Below, piece after piece: positions 16,061 to 24,970 of a stretch of 40,644 nucleotides of DNA. The number at the start of each line of letters is the position of its first letter. Position 1 is the first letter of the stretch. The position numbers and the translations under genes were made by a program. The notes beneath the pieces were generated by a model. It worked only from the letters and a program-made list of their open reading frames with translations, was not told the origin of the DNA and searched no databases. The stretch is from Natrialba taiwanensis DSM 12281 (lineage in GTDB: Archaea; Halobacteriota; Halobacteria; Halobacteriales; Natrialbaceae): assembly GCF_000337595.1 (NCBI RefSeq), contig NZ_AOIL01000030.1, forward strand, positions 12,212-52,855, written 5' to 3'.

Positions 16061-17290
16061 ATGCGCCGCCGCCGACTCCTCACCACGGGGACGCTCGCCG
16101 CGCTTGCTGGCTGTCTTACGCCAGCGGAGCCGAACGAGGGCCGAACGGGCTCGGAACTCGTCGAAGCCGCGATCGAGACCCGTCTCGAGCTGACCGACCT
16201 CCAGGCTCGGCGGCACCTGACGGCCGAAACGCCGGCGGAAACGACGACACAGACCGAATCCATCTCCCGACGGCCGCCGGCCGAAAAACGCCGAACCGTC
16301 CTGCGCTCCGACGACGGCGACCCGCCGGCGGGGACGGTTTCGGTCACGAATCGCGAACTCTCCTGGGACTACTACCCCGAGGAGAACTTCGTCTGGAAAC
16401 GCTACCATCCGAACAAAGTCGTCGCCGACGGCCCGCGACTCGTTCTCAGGGATCTGCTCGAGGACTACGAACTCACGTACGAGGGGACCGACACCGTCGA
16501 CGGCCGCGAAACACATCGCATCGACGCGGTACCAACGGGGACCGGGCTATCCGACGACGCCGACGGTCGCGCGATCGAACTCCTCGTCGGCGAGACGGTC
16601 TATCGAATTCCACTGGGGGGATCGTCCGATACCGATGCTACTGCTGAAAGCGAAAACGGAAGCGAGAACGAAACCGAGACGACCGACGATGAACTCGACG
16701 GCGAGGAATTGGCCGTCTCACGAACCGTCTGGATCGACGACGAGTTCAGCTATCCGATCAAAGAACAGGATGTCGTTCGCGACGCGGACGGGACGCTCCT
16801 TCACCGACTGACGGTGACCTACGAGGATCTCGCGATCAACGACGGACTCGATCCGGACACGTTCGTCTACGAGCCGCCCGAAGACGCGGAGGTCGGCACG
16901 CTCGGCGACGAACCGGAGGGGATCTACGAGTCGCGAGAGGCGGCCGCGGCGACCGTCCCGTACGAGATTCCCGATCCTGACGTGCCGGACGCGTACGAAC
17001 TCGATCGCGTGACCGTCGTCGAAAGCGTGCGCCAGTCCGGCCCGGTGACGACGCTGTGGTACGTCGATTCGGATCGCCCCGATCGGGAGATCTACGTCGC
17101 CGTACAGACGGATCAGCAGTTCAAGCCGAATTTGCTCGAAGAGACGGAGATCGACGGCCACACAGCCTATCGTCGGCGTGGAAGGATTGATAGCTACTTC
17201 TGGACGTGTTCAGATCTGAGCTACGAGGTGTCGAGCGTGACCGTCGAGGAACCGCTCGTCGATGTCGCTGCGTCCATCGGCTGTTCGTGA
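16061..17290 (+). CDS. Secreted lipoprotein, LolA-like domain plus DUF4367-like C-terminus
   Basis: A 409-aa predicted cell-surface lipoprotein. The twin-arginine signal (MRRRRLLTTG) ends at a lipobox, AALAGC, so Cys18 would be lipidated after Tat export. Residues 30-275 resemble the LolA/LppX beta-fold seen in haloarchaeal lipoproteins; an acidic Glu/Asn/Thr-rich stretch lies near 190-215. The last ~120 residues, beginning around ESREAAAATVPYEIPDPDVPD and ending in a cysteine-containing VAASIGCS, look like a DUF4367 module. The protein at 24971-26368 has the same order of parts and a matching terminal ARAIGCQ, so the two are paralogues. TATA-like ACTTATC at 16030-16036 implies a leaderless mRNA. 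Ligand unknown. Confidence 0.72.
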   Translation: MRRRRLLTTGTLAALAGCLTPAEPNEGRTGSELVEAAIETRLELTDLQARRHLTAETPAETTTQTESISRRPPAEKRRTVLRSDDGDPPAGTVSVTNRELSWDYYPEENFVWKRYHPNKVVADGPRLVLRDLLEDYELTYEGTDTVDGRETHRIDAVPTGTGLSDDADGRAIELLVGETVYRIPLGGSSDTDATAESENGSENETETTDDELDGEELAVSRTVWIDDEFSYPIKEQDVVRDADGTLLHRLTVTYEDLAINDGLDPDTFVYEPPEDAEVGTLGDEPEGIYESREAAAATVPYEIPDPDVPDAYELDRVTVVESVRQSGPVTTLWYVDSDRPDREIYVAVQTDQQFKPNLLEETEIDGHTAYRRRGRIDSYFWTCSDLSYEVSSVTVEEPLVDVAASIGCS

Positions 17291-17380
17291 CCGGGAGAGA
17301 CAACGAGGGATCGAGTCGACAGCGAGACAGATACTGGCGCGACCGATACCGGTATAGGGTGGCCGGCCGACACCCCGAGC

Positions 17381-18670
17381 ATGAACGTCACGATCACACC
17401 CTCGCGCGTTCGGGGCCTCGCGCGGGCACCGCCCTCGAAGAGCTACACGCACCGGGCGATCCTCGTTGCGGGCTACGCCGATCAGACGACCGTTCGGGAC
17501 GCTCTCTGGAGTGCTGACACCCAGGCGACAGCGCGTGCCGTCGAACGCTTCGGCGGGACGGTCAACCGACGCGGAGAGACGCTCGAAATCGAGGGGTTCG
17601 ATGGTCGCCCCCACGTTCCAGCGGACGTTATCGACTGCGGCAACAGCGGGACCACGATGCGCCTCGTCACCGCAACGGCCGCCCTCGCCGATGGTACGTC
17701 GGTACTCACCGGCGACGAATCGCTTCGCTCACGGCCCCAGGGGCCGCTGCTCGAAGCCATCACCGACCTCGGCGGCGAGGCGACGAGCACCCGCGGCAAC
17801 GGCCAAGCACCGCTCGTCGTCACCGGCCCCATCTCCGGTGGCCGCGTGTCGATCCCCGGCGACGTGTCCTCCCAGTACATCACGGCCTTGCTGCTCGCCG
17901 GTGCGATCACCGAGGACGGACTCGAAATCGAACTCGAAACCGAACTCAAATCCGCCCCCTACGTCGACATCACGCTCGAGGTACTCGCAGCGTTCGGCGT
18001 CGACGCCCGCAAGACTGAACTCGGGTTCGCGGTCGACGGCGGCCAAACCTACGACGCGGCCGGTGGCACATACGCCGTCCCCGGCGACTTCTCGTCGATC
18101 TCGTACCCGCTTGCCGCGGGCGCGATCGCGAGCGAGGACGGCGTCCGAATCGACGGTGCACACCCGAGCGCGCAGGGCGACACAGCCATCGTCAACATCG
18201 TCGACCGCATGGGTGCGGCCGTCGACTGGGACCGCGACGCGGGCACTATCGACGTCACCGCCGGCGAGCTCGAGGGCATCGAGGTCTCCGTCGAGGACAC
18301 GCCGGACCTCCTCCCAACGATCGCCACGCTCGGAGCCGTCGCCGACGGTGAAACGCGGATTACGAACGCCGAACACGTCCGATACAAAGAAACCGACCGC
18401 GTCAGCGCGATGGCCGACGAACTCGCCACGCTCGGCGTCGAAACGACCGAAACACAGGACTCGCTGACAATCCACGGCGGCGACTCCGAACTCACCGGTG
18501 GAACCGTCGACGGCCGGAACGACCACCGAGTGATCATGGCGCTCGCGCTGGCGGGACTCGTCGCCGAGGGCGAGACAACCGTCGTCGGCGCTGACCATGT
18601 CGATGTCTCCTTCCCCGGCTTCTTCGACATGCTGTCGGACCTGGGCGCTTCGATTGACCGAGAACGGTAG
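17381..18670 (+). CDS. aroA: 3-phosphoshikimate 1-carboxyvinyltransferase (EPSP synthase)
   Basis: A 429-aa enzyme that transfers the enolpyruvyl group of PEP to shikimate 3-phosphate, step six of the shikimate pathway. Diagnostic motifs: [12 protein letters not shown] (residues 17-28, phosphate-binding Lys and Ser), [10 protein letters not shown] (near 86), [17 protein letters not shown] (near 113), SSQYITALL (near 165), YKETDR (near 334) and [13 protein letters not shown] (near 384). Length is standard. TATA-like GGTATAGG near 17351-17358, inside a short palindrome ATACCGGTAT, lies about 25 nt before the ATG. The next gene downstream on the same strand is aroC, 228 nt away, so the two may be separately promoted. 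Confidence 0.97.
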   Translation: MNVTITPSRVRGLARAPPSKSYTHRAILVAGYADQTTVRDALWSADTQATARAVERFGGTVNRRGETLEIEGFDGRPHVPADVIDCGNSGTTMRLVTATAALADGTSVLTGDESLRSRPQGPLLEAITDLGGEATSTRGNGQAPLVVTGPISGGRVSIPGDVSSQYITALLLAGAITEDGLEIELETELKSAPYVDITLEVLAAFGVDARKTELGFAVDGGQTYDAAGGTYAVPGDFSSISYPLAAGAIASEDGVRIDGAHPSAQGDTAIVNIVDRMGAAVDWDRDAGTIDVTAGELEGIEVSVEDTPDLLPTIATLGAVADGETRITNAEHVRYKETDRVSAMADELATLGVETTETQDSLTIHGGDSELTGGTVDGRNDHRVIMALALAGLVAEGETTVVGADHVDVSFPGFFDMLSDLGASIDRER

Positions 18671-18898
18671 CCGCGACGCTCGCCGCCACGTTAGGAGATG
18701 CTGGTTCCGTTCGCGGCCGCGCGACTCGATTCCCTCCGCGAGTCGCATGCGAACTCGTCGTGAGTGTCCCGAACGCCAATCGCAACCGCCCCATTCACTC
18801 TGCATCGGGGGCGGGACGAGCGAGCGGGCGAACGGTCACCGGCGAAAATTCGCAGGGATCCTGCAGGGCTAAGTATCCGCGTCTCCGAGGGGCCGACA

Positions 18899-20050
18899 AT
18901 GAACGGCAACCGTTTCGGTCGGCTCTTTCAGGTGACCACGTTCGGCGAGAGCCACGGCGAGGCGATGGGGTGTACCATCTCCGGCTGTCCCGCCGGTCTC
19001 GAACTCTCCGAGGAGGACATTCAGGCGGATCTCGATCGGCGAAAGCCGGGTCAGTCGATGATCACGACCAGTCGCGGCGAACCGGACGACGTGTCGATCA
19101 AGTCCGGGATTCAGGACGGCTACACGACCGGCACGCCGATCGGTCTGGTCATCCAGAACAAGGACGCCCGCTCGGGGAAGTACGAGCCCTTTATCACCGC
19201 GCCGCGGCCGAGTCACGGCGATTTCACCTATTCGGCGAAGTTCGGGACCCGCAACTGGGGTGGCGGCGGCCGCTCCTCCGCCCGCGAAACCGTCAACTGG
19301 GTCGCCGCGGGCGCGATCGCGAAGAAACTGCTCGCACGCGAGGGCATCGAACTCAAGGCCCACGTCAACCAGATCGGAGACATCGAGGCACCCGAGGTGA
19401 GCTTCGAGGAGATTAAAGCGCACAGCGAGGAAAACGACGTGCGCTGTGCCCACCCAGAGACCGCCGACGAGATGCAGGAGTTGATCGCGGACTACCAGGA
19501 AGAAGGCGACTCCATCGGCGGGAGCATCTACTTCGAGGCCCAGGGCGTCCCCGTCGGCCTCGGTGCGCCGCGCTTTGACTCTCTCTCGGCGCGGCTCGGC
19601 CAGGCGATGATGGCGGTGCCGGCGACGACGGCATTCGAGTTCGGGCTGGGCCGCGAGGCTCGGGAGTGGACCGGCAAGGAGCGAAACGACGACTGGGAGT
19701 TCGACGAGGACGGCAACCCGACGCCCGTGGAGAACGACCACGGCGGTATCCAGGGCGGCATCAGTTCGGGAGAGCCGATCTACGGCGAGGTGACGCTGCA
19801 CGCGCCGACCTCGATTCCGAAGTCCCAGCAGACCGCGGACTGGGAGACGGGCGAACTGAAAGAGGAGAAGGTGATCGGCCGACACGATCCCGTTCTGCCG
19901 CCGCGTGGCGTCCCCGTCGTTGAGGCGATGCTCGCGCTGACGCTCGTCGACTTCATGTTCCTGTCGGGCCGGATGAACCCCGACCGCGTCGACGACCAGC
20001 CCGGAACGTACGACACGGATTACCACCCGAGCAATCCGCGAAACGAATAG
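18899..20050 (+). CDS. aroC: Chorismate synthase
   Basis: A 383-aa FMN-dependent enzyme that converts EPSP to chorismate, the last shikimate-pathway step. It starts with the invariant FGRLFQVTTFGESHG (His for catalysis) and continues with GCPAGLELSEEDIQADLDRR, SGIQDGYTTGTPIGLVIQN, RPSHGDFTYSAKFG, the GGGGRSSARET flavin/substrate loop, and VENDHGGIQGGISSG. The open frame extends back to 18764, but family members begin MxGNxFG, so the ATG at 18899 is chosen. A TATA-like CTAAGTATC (about 18870-18878) fits a leaderless transcript. With tyrA and aroA this makes three aromatic amino-acid genes in the neighbourhood. Confidence 0.97.
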   Translation: MNGNRFGRLFQVTTFGESHGEAMGCTISGCPAGLELSEEDIQADLDRRKPGQSMITTSRGEPDDVSIKSGIQDGYTTGTPIGLVIQNKDARSGKYEPFITAPRPSHGDFTYSAKFGTRNWGGGGRSSARETVNWVAAGAIAKKLLAREGIELKAHVNQIGDIEAPEVSFEEIKAHSEENDVRCAHPETADEMQELIADYQEEGDSIGGSIYFEAQGVPVGLGAPRFDSLSARLGQAMMAVPATTAFEFGLGREAREWTGKERNDDWEFDEDGNPTPVENDHGGIQGGISSGEPIYGEVTLHAPTSIPKSQQTADWETGELKEEKVIGRHDPVLPPRGVPVVEAMLALTLVDFMFLSGRMNPDRVDDQPGTYDTDYHPSNPRNE

Positions 20051-20091
20051 TCGTCACTCGCACGCGTCGGGCGGTGTTTCGTCTCTCGTGC

Positions 20092-20667
20092 TCACTCTTC
20101 GAGATCGATTGCCGTCGCAGGTTTCGACCCCGAGTTCATCTTGGCGTCGGCGTTCGCGTTCACATTTGCATTCGCGTTCGCGTTCACGTTCGTGTTTGCG
20201 TCCGCGTTCGCATCCGAAGAATCGTCGTCCATCAGTTGCGCCATCTCGCGTTCGAACGCGTCGTCGCTGATTTCGCCCGCGACGTACTGCTCTTTGAGCC
20301 GTTGTTTGCGGTCGTCGGTCGTCGGTTCCACTCGCTGCGAGGCGTCGAACTGCCGCAGTATCGGATACCGGTACTCGAGTCGCTCGACCAGAGCGACCAG
20401 TCGGTCGCTGCGAGGAAGTGACGCGTGTCGGAGGACGGAGACGACGGTCGCCGCGAGAAACGCCGCCGCGAGCAGGCCGAGGACGAGCGTTACGACGACC
20501 CACTCGCGGGCTTCCGCGAGCATCGCAAGCACCACGAACTCCTCGCTGTAGGACGCGCCGTCGGCTATCACCGACAGGGCGTCCAGAAGGCCCAGCAAAC
20601 CGGTACCAACCAGTAGCAGCCCGGTTATCGCGAAGCCGCCGAAGTACAGCCAGTGACGGGACACCAT
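20092..20667 (-). CDS. Two-TM membrane protein with SHOCT domain
   Basis: A 191-aa protein with two membrane segments: residues about 5-30 (WLYFGGFAITGLLLVGTGLLG) and about 55-78 (VVVTLVLGLLAAAFLAATVV). A cytoplasmic part follows with the SHOCT oligomerisation helix pair (RKQRLKEQYVAGEISDDAFEREMAQLMDD, about 121-149). The tail is a low-complexity run of Asn-Ala, Asp-Ala and Asn-Val dipeptides encoded by hexanucleotide repeats. The start at 20667 places the first helix right at the N-terminus; the frame continues to 20826 but that extension is Arg-rich and overlaps the divergent PHP gene promoter. It converges with aroC (41 nt between stops). Function unknown. Confidence 0.78.
   Translation of the reverse strand: MVSRHWLYFGGFAITGLLLVGTGLLGLLDALSVIADGASYSEEFVVLAMLAEAREWVVVTLVLGLLAAAFLAATVVSVLRHASLPRSDRLVALVERLEYRYPILRQFDASQRVEPTTDDRKQRLKEQYVAGEISDDAFEREMAQLMDDDSSDANADANTNVNANANANVNANADAKMNSGSKPATAIDLEE
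20146..20214. repeat. Hexanucleotide repeat in the SHOCT gene tail
   Basis: About eleven imperfect tandem units of the type GCGTTC/ACGTTC/GCATTC (plus strand) encode the alternating Asn/Asp-Ala/Val tail of the minus-strand SHOCT protein. In-frame gain or loss of units would vary tail length without breaking the gene. Confidence 0.75.
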
Positions 20668-20828
20668 CCGTCGATCGTTCGTACGACAGGAACGTAAATG
20701 TCCCGTCCGGCGCAGCGACGAGTGCAGCAGGCGAGGCGAAGAAAAACCGGCGAAATGCCCGCGCGTTGGCCGACGACCACGATCGGACTGGGCACAACAC
20801 CTAACCCGTCGTCCTGCGTGGATCACGT

Positions 20829-21608
20829 ATGAAGGACCTTCACGTCCACTCGAATTACTCGGACGGAAGCTTTCTCAGGCGAATGGTCCGCGCTGCCGAC
20901 GAGACCCCGCTCGAGGGCATCGGCATCGTCGATCACTGCAACGTCGCCGAGCGAGAATCCGCGGCGGCGATGCGAAACCTCCACGGGTTCAACCTCGATC
21001 TGACCTACGAGCGACGGCGGCAGGCGATCGAGCGTGTTCGCGAAACGGCGTCGATCCCGGTCTACGACGCGGTCGAGATGGACTACGACCCGCGCGACGA
21101 GGCCGCCATCGAAGCGTTCCTCGCCGAGGCTGACTTCGATTACAGCCTCGGGAGCGTCCACGCCGTCGCCGGCAAGAACGTCCAAGTGCCGTCGCTGTTC
21201 GATGACCTGTCCGCCGAGGAACTGAACGCCGTCGTCGACGAGTACTTCGAGACGCTCGTTTCGCTGATCAAGTCGGAACTGTTCGACATCGCCGCCCATG
21301 TCGACTTGATCGAACGCACGCTGCCGTTGCGCGGCCGGGCAACGACGGACCACTACCGGCAGGTCGCACGAGCGTTTGCGAACTCGCGAACCGTCCCGGA
21401 ACTGAACGCCGGCCGCGCGCTGACCGACGCGGAAATCGTCCACCCCGCACCCGAGTTCAGCCGAACGCTGCGCGAGTTCGACGTTCCGATCACGGTCGGG
21501 TCGGATTCCCACCGCCCGGCCGAGATCGGTGATCGGGCCGCGTTTCTCGAGGAGTTCCTCGCGGAGTCTGAACTCGAACTCGTCGAACTGGCCGCCCTTC
21601 GAGAGTGA
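20829..21608 (+). CDS. PHP domain phosphoesterase (histidinol-phosphatase-like)
   Basis: A 259-aa metal-dependent phosphoesterase. The PHP signature HVHSNYSDGS lies at residues 5-14; further metal-ligand positions are DHCNVAER (about 36-43), Glu in VEMDYDPRDE (about 80), His in SLGSVHAVAG (about 116), His in AAHVDLIERT (about 157) and the terminal TVGSDSHRPAEIG (Asp/His near 223-225). This full set predicts a trinuclear active site. In haloarchaea such proteins are annotated as histidinol-phosphatases or PHP-family proteins; no other his genes are nearby, so the substrate is uncertain. It is divergent from the SHOCT gene and has its own start at an ATG directly after GATCACGT. Confidence 0.83.
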   Translation: MKDLHVHSNYSDGSFLRRMVRAADETPLEGIGIVDHCNVAERESAAAMRNLHGFNLDLTYERRRQAIERVRETASIPVYDAVEMDYDPRDEAAIEAFLAEADFDYSLGSVHAVAGKNVQVPSLFDDLSAEELNAVVDEYFETLVSLIKSELFDIAAHVDLIERTLPLRGRATTDHYRQVARAFANSRTVPELNAGRALTDAEIVHPAPEFSRTLREFDVPITVGSDSHRPAEIGDRAAFLEEFLAESELELVELAALRE

Positions 21609-21855
21609 TGGAACGGGAGGCCGATGCTCGCGTCGAACTATACGGTAGATGATAGGTCGGTCGAGATGAGTCAGTATGACCGGAGTGGAAACGCCGACAA
21701 AAGAACTCGATATCCGTTACTTGAGATGCAAAAAACACCCGAGTAGATAGACCCGAACGTGTTCGTTTCGGTACGAGTGACTATCGGATTTCACACACGT
21801 TTGGGTGGTCGGTGTAGTCGAAAAGATGGACATTTCTGTACATTTCCGCCACCAT

Positions 21856-21924
21856 AATAATTATTGTTAGTAAGAGATCGGCTGGCGAGCACACATTCTT
21901 AACGATAGATCCTTGTTAATCTAT
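21856..21924. promoter_or_regulatory. AT-rich control region before the oxoacid oxidoreductase genes
   Basis: The 383-nt gap 21609-21991 has no gene that I can support. Its distal half is AT-rich and contains a 10-bp palindrome AATAATTATT (21856-21865) and two nested inverted repeats: TTAAC (21899-21903) with GTTAA (21915-21919), and ATAGAT (21905-21910) with ATCTAT (21919-21924). Promoter and regulator sites for the downstream operon are likely here. Confidence 0.4.
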
Positions 21925-21991
21925 AGCAAAGGCTTTAGGGTAAGTGGGGCAAATCTCCGCTACGGTTGGCCCACCGGCCACTGATTTAGCT

Positions 21992-23896
21992 ATGAGCGAC
22001 GACGAACTTATCTGGCGAATCGCAGGGGGTTCCGGCGACGGGATCGACTCGACGAGCCAGAACTTCGCGAAAGCGCTGATGCGCTCGGGGCTCAACGTAT
22101 TCACACACCGCCACTACCCATCGCGAATCCGTGGCGGCCACACCTACGTCGAGATCCGGGCCGCAGCACACGAGGTACAGTCACGCGGGGACGGCTACAA
22201 CTTCCTGCTCGCACTGGGGGACTCGTTCGCCCGTAATCCGCAGGAAGAAGCCTACTACGGCAATGAGGAGATCAAGCCGCTCTCGGAGAACCTGGATGAC
22301 CTCCGCGAAGGCGGGGTCATCATCTACGACGAGGGGCTCATCGGCGAGGACGACATCGAGGCCCTCGACCTCGAAGCGCGCGCCGAAGAGAACGACTGGC
22401 ACGTCTACCCGCTCGACCTGCGCGGACTCGCCAAGGAACATGGCCGCGAGGTCATGCGCAACACCGCCGGCGTCGGCGCGACCGCCGCACTGCTCGACAT
22501 GGAACTCGAGCACATCGAGGACCTCATGGAAGACGCCATGGGCGGCGACGTGCTCGAAGCGAACATCGAGATCCTCCACGAGGCCTACGACAGCGTCAAC
22601 GAGGAGTACGAGTTCAACCACGATCTTCGAGCACCCACGGGCGAACACGACGCCGAGCAGGCGCTGCTGTCGGGCTCGAACGCGATCGCCTACGGTGCCA
22701 TCGACGCCGGCTGTCGGTTCATCAGCGGCTACCCGATGACGCCGTGGACGGACGTGTTCACCATCCTCAGCCAGAACTTCCCCGACATGGGCGGCGTCTC
22801 CGAGCAGGTCGAAGACGAAATCGCCGCCGCGGCCCTCGCGGTCGGCGCGAGCCATGCCGGCGTGAAGGCCATGTCCGGGTCTTCCGGCGGCGGCTTCGCG
22901 CTGATGAGCGAACCGCTCGGTCTCGCCGAGATGACCGAGACGCCGCTCGTCCTGATCGAGGCGATGCGCGCCGGTCCGTCGACCGGGATGCCGACCAAGC
23001 CCGAACAGGGCGACTTAGAGCACGTCCTCTACACCAGCCAGGGCGACTCTCAGCGCGTCGTCTTCGCGCCCGGGAACATCGAGGAGGCCTACGAGCAGAC
23101 GCGACTGGCCTTCGACATCGCCTGGGACTACCAGATCCCGACGATCATCATCTACGACCAGAAGCTCTCCGGCGAGAACACCAACGTCGACGTCGAGTTC
23201 TTCGACCGCGAACCGTCGCCGGATCTGGGCTCGACGCTGACCGAGGAGGAACTTCGGGAGGCCGCACACGACAACTCCGGGAAGTTCAAGCGGTTCAACC
23301 ACGAGGACGCCGAGAACGGCGTCGCGCCGCGCTCGCTGCCCGGCCAGAAGGACGGACGCTACCTCGCGACCGGGAACGAGCACAACCCGGTCGGGCACAT
23401 CAGTGAGGACCCCGACAACCGCGTCCACCAGATGGACCGCCGCCTCGAGAAACTCGAGTCCATCCGTGAGGAACTCGACGAGGAACGCGAGTCCACCCAG
23501 ACCTACTTCGGCGAGGACGACGCCGAGTACGGCATCATCACGTGGGGCTCGAGCCAGGGTGCCGTCGAGGAAGCCATCGAGCGGCTGAACGAGAACGGCC
23601 ACTCCGTCAAGGGCCTCAGCGTCTCCGACATGGTGCCGTTCCCGGAGCGGGAAGTGACCGAGTTCGTCGAGAGCGTCGACGAGGCGATGGTCGTCGAGAT
23701 GAACGCCACCGCCCAGTTCCGCGGCCTGCTCCAGAAGGAACTCGGCCGCTTCGGCGAGAAACTCACGAGCCTGCTCAAGTACAACGGCAACCCGTTCGAA
23801 CCAGCGGAGATCGTCGAGGGATACGAGGTCAACCTCGCCGACGAGGACCGCGAACCGACTGCACAGGTACGAATCGAACCCGCTGCAGGTGACTAA
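21992..23896 (+). CDS. porA: 2-oxoacid:ferredoxin oxidoreductase alpha subunit (probably pyruvate)
   Basis: A 634-aa subunit of the CoA-dependent ferredoxin-reducing enzyme that haloarchaea use in place of pyruvate or 2-oxoglutarate dehydrogenase. The N-terminal ~200 residues form the gamma domain (GGSGDGIDSTSQNFAKALM, then YPSRIRGGHTYVEIR). The alpha domain begins near 225 (SGSNAIAYGAIDAGCRFISGYPMTPWT) and includes SGSSGGGFALMSEPLG and GPSTGMPTKPEQGDL, which line the thiamine-diphosphate site. The C-terminal part (YGIITWGSSQGAVEEAI) is the transketolase-like domain. Size together with the 311-aa beta subunit fits my recollection of haloarchaeal PorAB better than KorAB, but the substrate cannot be proven from sequence. 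I start at 21992 because conserved sequence begins there. It is 3 nt from porB. Confidence 0.88.
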   Translation: MSDDELIWRIAGGSGDGIDSTSQNFAKALMRSGLNVFTHRHYPSRIRGGHTYVEIRAAAHEVQSRGDGYNFLLALGDSFARNPQEEAYYGNEEIKPLSENLDDLREGGVIIYDEGLIGEDDIEALDLEARAEENDWHVYPLDLRGLAKEHGREVMRNTAGVGATAALLDMELEHIEDLMEDAMGGDVLEANIEILHEAYDSVNEEYEFNHDLRAPTGEHDAEQALLSGSNAIAYGAIDAGCRFISGYPMTPWTDVFTILSQNFPDMGGVSEQVEDEIAAAALAVGASHAGVKAMSGSSGGGFALMSEPLGLAEMTETPLVLIEAMRAGPSTGMPTKPEQGDLEHVLYTSQGDSQRVVFAPGNIEEAYEQTRLAFDIAWDYQIPTIIIYDQKLSGENTNVDVEFFDREPSPDLGSTLTEEELREAAHDNSGKFKRFNHEDAENGVAPRSLPGQKDGRYLATGNEHNPVGHISEDPDNRVHQMDRRLEKLESIREELDEERESTQTYFGEDDAEYGIITWGSSQGAVEEAIERLNENGHSVKGLSVSDMVPFPEREVTEFVESVDEAMVVEMNATAQFRGLLQKELGRFGEKLTSLLKYNGNPFEPAEIVEGYEVNLADEDREPTAQVRIEPAAGD

Positions 23897-23899
23897 CCA

Positions 23900-24835
23900 A
23901 TGAGTGCTTTCAACGCAATCGGAGACGAACGAGAGATCGACCGGGACGAGTACACGCCCGGTATCGAACCGCAGCCGACCTGGTGTCCGGGCTGTGGCGA
24001 CTTCGGCGTCCTCAAAGCGCTGAAGCAAGCCCTCCCGGAAGCCGGCAAGACGCCCGAGGAAGTGCTAACCGTCACCGGGATCGGCTGTTCCGGCAAACTG
24101 AACAGCTACCTCGATACGTACGGTTTCCACACGATCCACGGCCGTGCGCTGCCCGTCGCCCGGGCCGCCAAACTCGCCAATCCCGAACTCGAAGTCATCG
24201 CCGCCGGCGGCGACGGCGACGGCTACGGGATCGGCGGCAACCACTTCATCCACTCGGCCCGGGAGAACCACGACATGACCTACATCGTGTTCAACAACGA
24301 GATCTTCGGGCTGACGAAGGGCCAGACCTCCCCGACCAGCCCCAAGGGCCACAAGTCCAAGACCCAGCCGTCCGGCAGCGCGAAGACGCCGCTTCGCCCG
24401 CTGTCGATGTCGCTGAACGCCGGTGCGAGCTACGTCGCCCGCACCGCCGCGGTCAACCCGAACCAGGCCAAAGAGATCATCAAGGAAGCCATCGAACACG
24501 ACGGCTTCGCCCACATCGACTTCCTCACCCAGTGTCCGACCTGGAACAAGGACGCGCGCCAGTACGTCCCCTACATCGACGTCCAGGAGTCCGACGACTA
24601 CGAGTTCGACACCACGAACCGTGAGGAAGCCGCCGAGATGATGCGCGAAACGGAGAACGTCCTCAACGAGGGGACGGTTCTGACGGGCCGGTACTACGTC
24701 GACGAGGACCGACCGTCGTACTCACAGGAGAAGAAGGCAGTCGGCGAGATGCCCGACCAGCCGCTCGCAGAGCGCTACTTCGACGACGACGCCGAGTGGG
24801 AGCGCAGCTACGACCTCCTCGAGCGTCACACGTAA
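23900..24835 (+). CDS. porB: 2-oxoacid:ferredoxin oxidoreductase beta subunit (probably pyruvate)
   Basis: A 311-aa subunit carrying thiamine diphosphate and one 4Fe-4S cluster. Cluster cysteines are visible in TWCPGCGDFGVL, GIGCSGK and LTQCPTWNK. The thiamine motif runs from GGDGDGYGIGGNHF (GDG start) to VFNNEIFGLTKGQTSPTS (NN end, magnesium ligands). The pair forms an alpha2beta2 enzyme that passes two single electrons to ferredoxin. The ATG lies 3 nt after the porA stop, so translation is tightly coupled. A T-run at 24865-24869 shortly after the stop may terminate the transcript. Confidence 0.9.
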   Translation: MSAFNAIGDEREIDRDEYTPGIEPQPTWCPGCGDFGVLKALKQALPEAGKTPEEVLTVTGIGCSGKLNSYLDTYGFHTIHGRALPVARAAKLANPELEVIAAGGDGDGYGIGGNHFIHSARENHDMTYIVFNNEIFGLTKGQTSPTSPKGHKSKTQPSGSAKTPLRPLSMSLNAGASYVARTAAVNPNQAKEIIKEAIEHDGFAHIDFLTQCPTWNKDARQYVPYIDVQESDDYEFDTTNREEAAEMMRETENVLNEGTVLTGRYYVDEDRPSYSQEKKAVGEMPDQPLAERYFDDDAEWERSYDLLERHT

Positions 24836-24864
24836 CGCGAGGATCGCGATTCGACGCATTCCGA

Positions 24865-24869
24865 TTTTT
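24865..24869 (+). terminator. Possible T-tract terminator after porAB
   Basis: Five consecutive T residues, 30 nt after the porB stop codon, lie between the convergent porB and lipoprotein genes. Archaeal RNA polymerase can terminate at such tracts without a hairpin. Confidence 0.35.
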
Positions 24870-24970
24870 GCGCGCGACTCACAGCTGCTCAGTTGCGGAT
24901 TCGTCCAGCCGAGAGCCGAGTTCACTTCGATACCAGCCACCAGACAAGAGCGCCGGCAATCGCTGTCCTC

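Noticed and set aside
14809-16647. 612-codon plus-strand frame opposite the M24 peptidase
   Set aside because: Antisense to a gene with five recognisable metal ligands and overlapping the lipoprotein gene in another frame.
17346-17355. ATACCGGTAT palindrome before aroA as an operator
   Set aside because: A 10-bp palindrome is expected dozens of times by chance in 40 kb, so position alone is weak evidence.
20146-20214. Short tandem repeats considered as a CRISPR array
   Set aside because: Six-base units without spacers, in frame inside a coding region; no repeat-spacer pattern or cas operon (the Cas4-like gene belongs with the helicase).
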